64,000 nucleotides of DNA from Cladopsammia gracilis (GCA_022457155.1 JAJGOT010000053.1:524501-588500), one strand, 5' to 3'. Counted from the first letter of the stretch, positions 12,301 through 19,634 are shown. Made by a program: numbers and translations. Notes: generated from the letters alone by a model not told the origin.

Positions 12301-15300
12301 ACAGAAGTAGTATCCTTCGTGATACTGTATCCTGTTGAAATGTCCATCTGCATCACAAGAAGGTTTGTACTGACCAAGGAGAAGAGGTCCCATCTGGGTA
12401 GCAGCAAGCATTCGTTTACATAATGACTCCACTAAGAAAAAGACATTCCAGCAATTAAGTCTCAGATAAATACCATTAATGCTCTATTATACAGTCAAAC
12501 CAGATGTTCTTTTTGCATGCTGAATAATTGTTCATAACCCTTTTTAACCTGCGAATATACGCATGCGTAATGAATGGGTTATCAGTAACGGAGACAGATA
12601 TGCAAATGAGCACCCACTCGTTCACTCGCTCCTTCCGTCAGCTGTAAACTTAGTGAAGTAATGTGCCTTGTTACGAATGCGTTCCGTAACAAGAACAGTG
12701 TGAATCCAGCGATAATAACTAATTTGTTGTAAACAAATATAAACAACAATAAGCTTTAAGATGTTTTGCATTAATTTTGGAGTCTTTAATGTGACATTAA
12801 ATCGATCTAAAAGGATGCGTACATGTATCTACCTTTAAATAACAAAATTTAGTCTTAATTGAGCACGTGTTCCTCGATGGCTTCGTGGGCTAAGGCGCCG
12901 GATTTGCACTCCGGAGGCCCCAGGTTCGATTCACGCCTGTGACTGTTCTTTTTTTTTTCTCGAACTGGACATGAAAGTGATTTCCTTTTTTTGCATTCAC
13001 CGGTGACTTTTCTTTTTTTCTTGCACTGGACATTATGAATCAAAGTGATTTCCTTTTTTTTGCGTTCGTCAAAAATCCTTACCGTTAATTTTTCAAAAAA
13101 AATATTGAACGTGTCAGTGTGAAAACATAAGCTTACCGAAATAATAATATTGCGTTGTGTGTTGGTGTTTCTTATTCACGGGTTGGCTCTTAGGAGCCTT
13201 TGATTTCTCTTAACCAAGATTTGATAGTGGTGGTAGTTTCTTCTTCTAAAACAAGTCCATGATGGTGCATACAAAGGTCAGACAACACATTTACCTGGAC
13301 CACAGTCAACTGTTGCTCCGGTTGTTTTGTTGATAAACTTAACACTACACTTTCCACAAGATTCCACCACGCATCTCAAACTCTCTTGAGGCTGACCAGG
13401 ACACCCAACATAGTGACACAGCTGGGCGGGGCAGTTCACATGCTTCTGTCCAGGGGGACACACTGAAAAAACAACACAGTACATTTTAATGAAAAATGAT
13501 CAACTTTACTTTGTATTGTCTATTCTCCTGGCAAACCATTGTTTTACTAATCAGGGACCCCATTATGAAGGACAATTTCCTCGTACAATCAATAATCCAT
13601 AAGTAGAGTACATGTACTCCCTTGGGACAATGCTAAAAAAAGGAAAGAATCAAAGGCTTCTTTGAGCCAACCCGTGAATATGAAATTCTAACGGTAAGGC
13701 AATATTGCGGGTTTTTTTCTTGGAAATTAAATGTAACGACTTTTAATGAATGCAAACAAACAAAAAAAAAAACAGTAATTTTCAGTTCGAAGAAAAAAAA
13801 ATAAAAAAATAAAAAATCTTTGGTTGCCTGGCCGGATCTATTGTCCTGTAATTACTAATTACTAATTACTAAGTTTCTTGGCTTAAGATGTTTGCTACTG
13901 ATAATTAATCTGTGAACAGGATTCTATTGCATACATGACTATTCATCCTGGAGGCCCTGCCAGGGTAAATTCCGACAGACGACATAACCCAAAAAGTAGC
14001 GACAGCACGTAAAATGAAATTGCGACAAAAGACAATTATCTTTCTCGACACAATTCCGACAGCGACATTAAAGCCGAGAATTAGCGACAAAGAATGGTGG
14101 TTTAGTATATTTTTTTACCAATTTGAGGCCCTTGAGTACCCTTGAGGATGCTCACCGAGCGATAACTAAGCTATTGTAGAAATGTAGGCGTTTCTTTATA
14201 ACGTACCATTATCCACTTTTTCTAAATATTTTTCAACAAACTATGTTCGTTCAATTTCCGACAGTGACATGAAGTATTGATAAAACACTGACATGAGACA
14301 TTTTAAAATTCAGACAAGCGACACGGGACCCCCCCCCCCCCCCCCGGCAGAGCCTCATCCTGACTAGACTGAAAACACAGCAAGACTCAAAAAATCTCAG
14401 ATGCTAGATCCTTACATGGTTCCACACACCAAGCACCACAGCCATTACTGCAGCACTTCTTTGAGCCATCGCAGTCTTCATCGGCTCCACACGTCACAAC
14501 GCATGCACCAAAAGTTGCTGCCTTTGGACATACGCCATCTTTAACTGGAAAATATAAACATATAATATAAAATTAATATACATGTAGCTGAATCCATGGT
14601 ATCGTAAAAACTACAAGATGATGGTGAACCACACCTTTTTGGCACTACCACAGGGTTACAATGTAACTCAGTTGGTAGCACTATTCTGCTGAGCAGGACA
14701 GGTTTGATTCCCAGTCAGACCAACACTCAGGGTAAATAATAACTGAGTGTAAAGGTGCTACCTTTTCTTGGGGCACTTTTAGTATGGGGATAAAGGACTA
14801 ACAACATAAGTAAAGTAACTTACCAGCAGTCAAGAGAGTAGCCTAGAAAGAACAGAATGAGAAATGCTAAAGTTAATATCATGAAAGTAACTGGTATCCA
14901 CATACCATGTTAGAACAGCTTTGTAGCATGTATAATTTAGATTTTTGAATTTGTATGATGTCATGTGCAAACCAAGAATTGCAGGCTCAACGTTCACTGA
15001 CCCTCCCCTCTCTTTACATGTATGTATTTTGCTTTACTGACCCCTACCCCTTGCACATAACTCCCCCCCCCTCCCTGTAATGCGGGCCCCATGGGTAAGG
15101 CAGGTGACCATTACATATTGCAGGCTCAATGTTAATTTTGTCCCATTGCTATACTCATAATTTCAATGCTTCGCAAAAATCCTGATTTCAAACTTGTGTG
15201 TATGTCGTGGTTCAAATTATTATTTGGTTTCAAAATTTTCAAACCTCAGATTACGTTAATGAATATTTCTGGAATAAAGGAAAATAATAATCAAACTGGT

Positions 15301-15505
15301 TTGAAAACAAAAATTAAACCACAACACATACATGTATGTATAACTTTATAACAGGTATTTAAAGGGATTTGCCTACCAACAAAATGTCTAAAACAGCAAA
15401 GGTTTTATTCAGAGAAAGTTCAATGTTGTTTTTATATGTTCAAACAAAAATATTACAAACCTGAGTTAGGACTAGAAGGACAAATCCAGTTTTAAAAATA
15501 GGCAT
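243..15505 (-). CDS. Secreted WAP / thyroglobulin type-1 / 8-Cys-repeat mosaic protein (whole gene, 3' end off window)
   Basis: Fourteen coding exons joined on the minus strand: 15461-15505, 14824-14842, 14416-14544, 13295-13462, 12237-12431, 11428-11628, 9618-9767, 7675-7911, 6893-7054, 5818-6039, 4769-4930, 2907-3065, 1844-2047 and 243-368. All junctions have GT/AG sites, and the reading frame stays open through 2179 nt (726 codons plus one base). The donor after 243 shows that the gene continues leftwards. The product starts with a hydrophobic signal peptide and then alternates WAP domains (8 Cys), thyroglobulin type-1 domains and an unnamed 8-Cys domain (CR). WAP proteins inhibit serine proteases or are antimicrobial; Tg1 proteins such as sea-anemone equistatin inhibit cysteine or aspartic proteases. 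A secreted, possibly matrix-associated, multi-headed protease inhibitor is the natural inference. Substrates are unknown. The exon chain is solid; the function is inferred. Confidence 0.88.
369..1843. other. Intron without recognised coding sequence
   Basis: The intron lies between WAP domain 3 and the Tg1 exon. Flanking phases join without a missing exon. The 67-codon plus-strand frame at 1159-1362 shows no domain and looks accidental. TACATGTA palindromes occur at 941 and 1820. Confidence 0.6.
1844..2047 (-). CDS. Exon 13: thyroglobulin type-1 domain lacking one disulfide (copy 2)
   Basis: A 204-nt phase 1-1 exon: [43 protein letters not shown]. Cys3 (QC to QF) and Cys4 (CWCV to YWCV) are both absent, as in the exon at 12237-12431. 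The FVPKC and WCV core otherwise stays canonical. It splices in frame directly to WAP domain 3. Confidence 0.9.
2334..2506. mobile_element. MITE, AGGCCCA...TCACCCA family (copy 1)
   Basis: Terminal inverted repeats AGGCCCACCTTCACCCAAAA (from 2338) and its complement ending at 2502 bound about 165 bp. A TTAA precedes the left end; the right flank is AAGT, so one target copy seems mutated. Related copies sit at 5405-5558 and 45376-45529. TTAA targets suggest a piggyBac-type mobilising transposase (inference). Confidence 0.75.
2907..3065 (-). CDS. Exon 12: 8-Cys repeat CR4
   Basis: A 159-nt phase 1-1 exon: [47 protein letters not shown]. The second inter-cysteine spacing is three residues, not four, and PCGGC has become PCQMC. 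Like CR1 it lies between a WAP exon and a four-cysteine Tg1 exon. Confidence 0.88.
3173..3236 (+). repeat. G-run tract with G-quadruplex potential
   Basis: The plus strand carries successive GGGGGG, GGGG, GGG, GGGG, GGGG, GGGG and GGGG runs separated by one to four bases. It lies in an intron of the minus-strand WAP/Tg1 gene, so the transcript carries C runs. Confidence 0.6.
3585..3612 (+). repeat. Poly-C homopolymer tract
   Basis: About 20 consecutive C residues inside a pyrimidine-rich stretch, within an intron. Confidence 0.8.
3795..3957. repeat. Perfect 70-bp inverted repeat with 23-bp loop
   Basis: Arms 3795-3864 and 3888-3957 are complementary over their full length by eye, starting CAATAGCCCAATTTCG and ending GGCTATTG. 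There are no terminal poly-G runs and no clear target duplication. It could be a very young foldback element or an assembly foldback artefact. Confidence 0.85.
4172..4560. repeat. 77-bp minisatellite (about four units) ending in a dispersed repeat
   Basis: The phrase ATCACAGGGT recurs at 4241, 4318, 4395 and 4472, exactly 77 bp apart. Each unit contains GGATGGGATGCTAGTC and TTTATATACTATGAAGTGAC. After the last unit the sequence continues as CCCAGCAG...ACCCATTTATACACCTGGGT, a dispersed repeat module common in invertebrate genomes. Confidence 0.85.
4769..4930 (-). CDS. Exon 11: WAP domain 2
   Basis: A 162-nt phase 1-1 exon. It has eight cysteines in WAP spacing: [39 protein letters not shown]. 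It is divergent from WAP domains 1 and 3. It begins the second WAP-CR-Tg(4-Cys) triad of the protein. Confidence 0.88.
5259..5288. repeat. (TAA)n/(TTA)n microsatellite
   Basis: TAATAATAATAATAATAATT is followed directly by ATTATTATT, making a small AT-rich palindrome. Confidence 0.8.
5401..5562. mobile_element. MITE, AGGCCCA...TCACCCA family (copy 2)
   Basis: Inverted termini AGGCCCAGTATCACCCA (5405) and its complement ending at 5558 are flanked by TTAA on both sides (5401-5404 and 5559-5562). The total is 154 bp plus the target duplication. It is intronic to the WAP/Tg1 gene. Confidence 0.82.
5657..5680 (+). repeat. Poly-G homopolymer tract
   Basis: A run of about 19 G residues in an intron. 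Confidence 0.8.
5818..6039 (-). CDS. Exon 10: thyroglobulin type-1 domain with CWCS
   Basis: A 222-nt phase 1-1 exon: [50 protein letters not shown]. All six cysteines are present; the usual CWCV valine is serine. Frame was fixed by joining the A donor base of the CR3 exon with AT here (Asn codon). Confidence 0.9.
6123..6246. repeat. AATTATGTA-type AT-rich tandem repeat
   Basis: Repeated ATTATGTAA / ATTATGTAAATT words, about a dozen imperfect copies. Confidence 0.75.
6250..6440 (+). repeat. Dispersed tandem repeat (TACTGTTTATTATGCTG family), left part
   Basis: Two units of about 90-100 bp contain GTGGATGAAATCCTAAAGTG, AAGCTACTGAGTACTTCC and GTGGTACTGTTTATTATGCTG. A further unit continues at 6746-6815 on the other side of the SINE, and a relative occurs at 58384-58470. 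Confidence 0.7.
6437..6737 (-). mobile_element. tRNA-derived SINE
   Basis: Reading the minus strand from 6737, a tRNA-like head (A box TGGTCGAGTGG, B box GGTTCAAGTC, anticodon-loop CTTGTAATC resembling tRNA-Thr TGT) spans about 73 bp. A body follows, then an AATAAAGTGATTATTAAT tail that runs into (TTA)n. The element splits the dispersed tandem repeat on either side. Confidence 0.8.
6893..7054 (-). CDS. Exon 9: 8-Cys repeat CR3
   Basis: A 162-nt phase 1-1 exon: [46 protein letters not shown]. It carries the best-preserved CPAHP and PCGGC motifs of the family, with a short lysine-rich tail (KLKK) before the donor. Confidence 0.9.
7675..7911 (-). CDS. Exon 8: canonical thyroglobulin type-1 domain, longest copy
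   Basis: A 237-nt phase 1-1 exon: [51 protein letters not shown]. All six cysteines are present. The first loop is extended ([14 protein letters not shown]) relative to the sister domains, and an extra C-terminal linker ends ALGG before the gtgag donor. Confidence 0.92.
8284..8453. mobile_element. MITE, GTGATTTT...CTGTTTCA family (copy 1)
   Basis: The left end TAGAGCGATTTTCTTTAAAC and right end GTCTAAGTAAAATCACTCTA are imperfect inverted repeats. The same termini occur at 27520-27653. Confidence 0.55.
8654..9376. mobile_element. About 718-bp non-autonomous DNA transposon with TA target (copy 1)
   Basis: The termini AGGTTACAGTGTACCTTC (from 8657) and its complement (ending CTGTAACCT at 9373) are flanked by TA on both sides, as in Tc1/mariner-type insertions. 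The interior has no transposase-like frame. A near-identical copy lies at 55548-56249. Confidence 0.85.
9618..9767 (-). CDS. Exon 7: 8-Cys repeat CR2
   Basis: A 150-nt phase 1-1 exon of the CR family: [46 protein letters not shown]. The cysteine spacing matches CR3 closely (C-x4-C-x4-C-x7-C-x4-C-x2-C). Its last cysteine codon is split over the intron (T plus GC). Confidence 0.88.
10241..10364 (+). repeat. Spaced CCGAAAGTAAC motif cluster
   Basis: Six copies of CC[CT]GAAAGTA[AG]C occur within 124 bp (about 10241, 10258, 10278, 10317, 10335 and 10354) with unequal spacers. A stray copy lies at about 10976. Confidence 0.6.
11428..11628 (-). CDS. Exon 6: canonical thyroglobulin type-1 domain
   Basis: A 201-nt phase 1-1 exon with a full six-cysteine Tg1 domain: [52 protein letters not shown]. 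The QC, CWCV and GTRTRG motifs are intact. It follows the four-cysteine Tg1 exon directly with a spliced E codon. Confidence 0.92.
11718..12027. mobile_element. MITE with GGGGGGAACTCCC termini
   Basis: The left end GGGGGGAACTCCCATATGAA and the right end ATAAGGGAGTCCCCCC are imperfect inverted repeats about 310 bp apart. The interior TTGTAGTTTGGTACTGCTTA recurs, diverged, at 59277-59590. It lies in an intron of the WAP/Tg1 gene. Confidence 0.65.
12237..12431 (-). CDS. Exon 5: thyroglobulin type-1 domain lacking one disulfide (copy 1)
   Basis: A 195-nt phase 1-1 exon. The Tg1 frame is clear (LCKRMLAA..., [26 protein letters not shown]), but only four of six cysteines remain. The usual QC is QY and the CWCV motif is YFCV, so Cys3 and Cys4, which pair in canonical Tg1, are both missing. 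The same double replacement occurs in the Tg1 exon at 1844-2047. Confidence 0.87.
12872..12945 (+). mobile_element. tRNA-like SINE head (tRNA-Ala-TGC-like)
   Basis: CCTCGATGGCTTCGTGGGCT is followed by a perfect anticodon stem (CCGGA / TCCGG, loop TTTGCAC) and a B box GGTTCGATTC. There is no convincing acceptor stem, so a SINE head or tRNA pseudogene is more likely than a functional tRNA. T-rich repeats follow. Confidence 0.6.
13168..13680. repeat. Inverted-repeat pair flanking the CR1 exon
   Basis: TATTCACGGGTTGGCTCTTA at 13168 and its inverse (AAAGGCTTCTTTGAGCCAACCC, about 13649-13680) form arms of about 38 bp with few mismatches, either side of exon 13295-13462. A second, weaker complementarity (CCTTACCGTTA) lies outside each arm. 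Confidence 0.6.
13295..13462 (-). CDS. Exon 4: 8-Cys repeat CR1
   Basis: A 168-nt phase 1-1 exon. The 8-Cys pattern is C-x8-C-x4-C-x4-C-x9-C-x4-C-x2-C followed by a [VE]-[KE]-F block and a terminal VDC. Key segments are [18 protein letters not shown] and ATVDCG. CR1 is the most divergent of the four copies, with two extra residues in the fourth loop. I do not recognise a formally named domain. The exon lies inside a 0.5-kb inverted-repeat pair (13168-13206 and 13640-13680). Confidence 0.85.
13945..14365. mobile_element. Putative MITE rich in GCGACA words
   Basis: The end motifs GGAGGCCCTGCC and GGCAGAGCCTC are roughly complementary and bracket about 420 bp. The interior repeats TTCCGACAG / GCGACA at irregular spacing and ends in about 15 C residues. 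Confidence 0.45.
14416..14544 (-). CDS. Exon 3: WAP domain 1
   Basis: The 129-nt phase 1-1 exon encodes one four-disulfide-core (WAP) domain with all eight cysteines. It starts KDGVCP, continues [13 protein letters not shown] and ends [10 protein letters not shown]. The central acidic DEDC loop and adjacent CC pair are the family signature. It closely resembles WAP domain 3 at 243-368 (shared [14 protein letters not shown]) and much less WAP domain 2. Confidence 0.9.
14650..14740 (+). mobile_element. tRNA-derived SINE fragment
   Basis: It has an A-box-like TAACTCAGTTGGTAG and a B-box-like GGTTTGATTCCC about 40 bp apart on the plus strand, in an intron. The body is short and has no clear tail. 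Confidence 0.5.
14824..14842 (-). CDS. 19-nt microexon completing the signal peptide
   Basis: The 19-nt exon lies between ttctag and gtaag. It reads ATLLTA plus the first base of a valine codon, so it converts the phase-0 junction into the phase-1 register used by every later exon. It fits between the signal-peptide exon and the first WAP exon in frame. Signal cleavage probably falls near the end of this segment (LLTA-V). Confidence 0.75.
14886..14985 (+). repeat. Dispersed repeat, TATCCACATACCATGTTAGA family (copy 1)
   Basis: About 95 bp is shared with 26889-26985, including TATCCACATACCATGTTAGA, CAGCTTTG, TTTAGATTTTT and GTCATGTG.AAACC. No coding potential. Confidence 0.65.
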
Positions 15506-15517
15506 GGCTGAAATAGC
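15461..15517 (-). CDS. Exon 1 coding: start codon and signal peptide
   Basis: An acceptor (tttcattt-cag) opens this exon at 15517. The ATG is at 15505 in the context CAGCCATGC. The 15 codons read [15 protein letters not shown], the start of a typical signal peptide with one lysine before a hydrophobic core. The exon ends at 15461 in phase 0 before gtttgt, and is followed by a microexon that completes the hydrophobic stretch. Confidence 0.85.
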
Positions 15518-16593
15518 CTGAAATGAAAAACAAAAAAGGTTAAATGAAACAGAGGTATAAGGTCATTGCTTCTTTCACGATACAGACCATTTGGTTATTT
15601 ATTGGGTGTGATCTAGTGTAGGAAAGCTTTTTTTAGCTCATTACTTCACAGCATACACAGTGTACATTTATATTTGGAACATTTCGATCTCTATCTTTTC
15701 TGTTTCTCATTTCAGAAGCTTTTTCAGTTTTAAGGTCGTAATACTACAAGAAGTTCTGTAAAACGCAGAACAATTTACAGACGATAACAAATTTCAGACA
15801 CGGGGTACACCTCCAAGATCGATTAGAGCTGGAGAAACCTGTTTAAGCAGCTTGATTTTTTTTTTGCAAACCCTAAGCGTTTCATTAAAAAAAACTCAGG
15901 TTTTCCTTTAGAGTTGTGCAATACAACTGCATGAGAAGAGGCATGTTTTCACACAATTACAACACTATACACTCAAACAATACAGGTCAATTATAGCTTA
16001 AGTGTTTTTCTCTCAGCGACTTTCTATTGTTATAGAACGCTCAAGCGTTTAAAATAGCCAAGTGGCTGAACTTGCAGGAAATGGACAAATATGATCAAGC
16101 TCTGTTATTTTGGTCCTGGTAAAAATAAAACCGAGAAAATTCAAACGATGGATCCTAATTTGTAGGATCTGTAGAAAGCACTAGCCTGGATTATCCCGGG
16201 AAATCGATAGCTAATAAGGTAATAAGGTCATCAAATTTCGTCTTGTTACGACATAGCCTGGACGAATAAGCTCTTGCAAAACCCAGTTTGCTAATTTTCG
16301 TTTCCATCAGTGAAGCAAAACGTAAAATTCGTTTTCTCTTAGCCCTGTTCAAATCATAACTAGATTTTGACAATCTGACGTTCAAAACAATCAGCTACAT
16401 CATGTACGTGCCTGAAAAAAGAGCGGACAGCGAGATCCCACTGTGCACGATTGTCTACAAAATCACGCACCTTGTTCGAAAACCCAAAATTAGTTTTCGT
16501 TGTTATTACTATGACCTTAGAATTTCTCGCGTCTTCCAATAAAATGTTTCACATCTCTCGTCATTTTCAATCGCGAAAGAACGGTTCACTTAC
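15518..16593. other. First intron and upstream leader region of the WAP/Tg1 gene
   Basis: No coding exon was recognised between the signal-peptide exon and the candidate 5' leader donor at 16593. The short minus-strand frame at 16191-16385 shows no domain. Confidence 0.5.
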
Positions 16594-16680
16594 CAATCGC
16601 CAAAGTCAGATCCTATGAAGACTGTGAAATATCTCCGTCAAATGAGGCAGAAAATCGCTCCCGAGCGACTTTTATTTTAC
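16594..16680 (-). other. Possible 5' untranslated exon and promoter of the WAP/Tg1 gene
   Basis: On the minus strand a strong donor (TTG|gtaagt, exon side beginning at 16594) lies about 1.1 kb upstream of the acceptor of the signal-peptide exon, which carries only 12 nt of 5' leader. An AT-rich TAAAATAAAAG stretch lies just upstream (about 16665-16675) and could act as a TATA-like element. The transcription start is not defined by the sequence, so the right boundary is a guess. Confidence 0.35.
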
Positions 16681-18280
16681 CACTGGAGCCTGTCGCAACA
16701 AGGAACTGAGAATGCAGTAACGACGGTCAGCGGATGAGAGACGCTACAAAACTGCAAAATACAACGAGATTTTGGGGTTCTTCAACTAATCTTTGCACTC
16801 TCCTGCAAATTGCACAGCGGAAAACGCTTGTTTTTCGACTGGAAATTAAAACGTGACCGTCCGCTAGCGTGGAAGGTAAAAATACCACTTCACTAGTTTG
16901 ATCCAAATGTGGATGTATCAATGTCCAGGCTTCCGTCGGGCACGTATTCTGTCAATCAAAAACGCAGGGCGGGGCCGTCGACTGAAAAACAGGGAAAGAA
17001 ACTGAAAACAATTTACAAATTTATTTTTTTTAGCGTTTAGCAGATAAAGATATCCAGAGATGGTTGTGTTAATTCCATTTTATATTGAACGCCGATAAAA
17101 AATTTTAAACCGCAATTCTGAAAGAAAGGTGAATCGATCACCCTCCGCTGAAACAAACTGACAGTATGTCCACGACCTCCTCAAAACAACATGCATACAT
17201 GTATATCAGTAAAAATGTATTCAGTTACAACTTCAATTTCTTCATTTACAATTAGCTGCAATTACCTATATTCTTAGTTAAAATAGTTTAAACCGCAGAA
17301 AAAAGTATCGAGCTTTGATCGAGCTTTGATCGCTGATTTCATGGTTTTATAAAAACAAACCTGTGCGTTAAAACCACCTTTCATGATCTTTGACCTATAC
17401 CGTCAATCAATATGTCTACTAGCGTGCTGGAAAGGGCTTCATCGACATGGTTATTGCCCAATTTTGATAAATACAAATGAATGGAAGATGCAAAGTGGGT
17501 TATAAATTTCTATTGTTCACTAGCTCCATTAAAATGAAGACTTTTGTCGAGTAGAGTCACACTTTGGGCTTGCGCTTTTCTGAGTTTTCCTCTCACTGAA
17601 AGAATACCATATAAAGCAATGTCCAACACAATCATGAATGTTGTTGATTGATACTAGCTTTTAGTTTGAGAATATTTGTCAAGCGTGCCCTGACGGTGAT
17701 ATAAAAAAAAAAAAACAAAAGAAAGAGCCGTGCCTGTTATCATGATTCCTGAGAAGAAGTGGATGGGTGTAATCTGGTTCCCAGATCCTCCTCTACTATC
17801 AAAATAGCGGAGCCCCGGTTCCCGGTGGAAATGGTCGTAGAAAACAGCGCAGCAGCAAATTGATGTTTTCACGGTTCACCCGAAAAAAGGACAGTTGTCA
17901 TGGTGACGTGTGATACACGTGGGTTCGGTGATCCGCAGGATTTTACGGGGCAGAGTTCATTCTAGTCTTGCACTGCTGCCTGAACAATTGTTTTAATTTG
18001 ATTTTTACTTGAATTTCAGGGATTGGTTATTACATACAGAAGTTGTATGAGATATAAATACATGTATTATTGCTTCTGTTGATGTAAGACCTCTCTCCCT
18101 GGAGGTTGTTAAACCGTCTGAATCTGCATTCGGAAGAGACCAGGTTTCCCTCAAAAACAAAAAGGAGGGGGGGGGGGGGGGTTTCCTGGCGGGCGGCAGG
18201 AGGGATCTTGAAAATATATATTTCTAGAATCAATCTGGAACATTTGTGAAATAGTTTCTGAAAGGCCAACTTGTACCAAT
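16681..18280. other. Intergenic sequence
   Basis: No gene recognised. It contains TACATGTA at about 17201 and 18058 and a G13 tract near 18169-18181. Short open frames here lack domains. Confidence 0.5.
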
Positions 18281-18281
18281 A

Positions 18282-18557
18282 AGGGATGGACCATTAGAAA
18301 AGTGATGGGGGGGGGGGGGTGGGGCAAAAGCAAAAAAAAAAATTTCCCCAGTAAATTATTAAGGAAAAAAAATTCCCACGCATTATCGCAAAAAAAAAAT
18401 CTTCCCAAGGCCAATTAAAAAATAAACTATTAAAAAAAAATATTCCAGCCATCGAGTGAGAAAAAAAAAAGATTTCCACCTTAGGTGGACAAAAAAAAAT
18501 TTCTTGCCTCTCCCAAAGTTCCCCCCCCCCCCATCACTTTTCTAATTGTCCATCCCT
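18282..18557. mobile_element. MITE with AGGGATGGACCATTAGAAAA termini
   Basis: Termini AGGGATGGACCATTAGAAAA (18282) and TTTTCTAATTGTCCATCCCT (ending 18557) are near-perfect inverses, continuing as GTGATGGGGG / CCCCCATCAC. The interior is A-run rich (AAAAAATTCCC words). There is no coding content. Confidence 0.85.
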
Positions 18558-18690
18558 AAACGGGATCTGTCGCTTCACATCAGTCTAATCATGTGCAGCA
18601 GTCAGCTTCCAATTTACAAAGTGCTAAGTTGTCTAAGTGTTTGATATAGCGTTTAGAGTCCGCTGATAGGGGTAACGGGCATTTTGTCAC

Positions 18691-18821
18691 CATTCTCGAC
18701 CACAGAGCCGCTTAGGACCGCTAACAACCGCTTAGCCCTCTTAACCGCCGGAGCCTGAGTACGAGAAAGGTACTCAGGCTCTGGCGGTTATGAGGGCCAA
18801 GCGGCTCTGGGGACGAGAATG
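18691..18821. repeat. Inverted repeat / hairpin element
   Basis: CATTCTCG...CAGAGCCGCTT...TTAACCGCC...GAGCCTGAGTAC pairs with GTACTCAGGCTCTGGCGGTTA...AAGCGGCTCTG...CGAGAATG. The loop is about 10 bp. It is probably a foldback MITE. Confidence 0.75.
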
Positions 18822-18998
18822 ACGCAACACACGATGAAATGACGTTTCCCGAGGTTATTATCGCCTATTGTCAGTCGTGTTTTTTTTCTAACAATCTAAA
18901 ATCATTGTTCAAACGAAACGAAGGCATTTAATCGTGTTTTACACGACAAAATACTGCAGTATTTTTGGTGTATTTTGTCCAGTGGTCAGTCTCCGCCC

Positions 18999-19634
18999 GG
19001 GGGGCGGGGGGGGGGGGTACTCTGCAAATTTTTGGGTGGGGGTGTGCCGCTGGGACTCTGAGACCCTTAACCAATACTAGGCTATTTTAGCTGCATTTTG
19101 CAACCCTATTCTAGACTAAACACCAAAACACCCTACCCTATCCTAGACCAAAGTTTTGAACGCTTTCCCAGCGGTCAGTAAAAATGCCGTACTGCCCGCC
19201 GTACCGATTTTTAAATGCTATTTGCCAGTAAACCGTGTCCAGACTAAATTCTATAAAATTATCAAATGAGGCCTTAAACTACTGTAATAAAACGATAAAA
19301 TCCGAGCTTTCGTCGATCAACGGCATCATCAGGAATGAAAATGATAAAATAGTCATTAAAACAAAAGGTCCGCGAATTCGCTGAATTCTTCTCGAGAGTT
19401 CAGGGTTGGTTTATATTTTCCTATGTAGAATGCTTCAAATAGGCGTACATTCACAGGGTCGCTTTCAACTGATCAGTTTCGCGGAAAATGATACCCTATT
19501 CTAGACCAAAACTCTCTGATTACTATACCCTATCCCAGACTAAACTGCCTGAAAACCATGCCCTTCAAAGCGGTACATACCCGATGTAGCTCATATATGA
19601 GAGTATCCATTCCCCCCCCCCCCCCCCCCCCCGC
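18999..19634. mobile_element. Dispersed element bounded by G-run/C-run ends
   Basis: It starts GGGGGGGTACTCTGCAAATT and ends GAGAGTATCCATTCCCCCCC with a C20 run, so the termini are roughly inverse. Internal phrases such as CCCTATTCTAGAC repeat with variations. No ORF. Confidence 0.55.

Noticed and set aside
12872..12945. Functional tRNA-Ala gene
   Set aside because: Anticodon stem and B box are good but the acceptor stem does not pair; called a SINE head instead.
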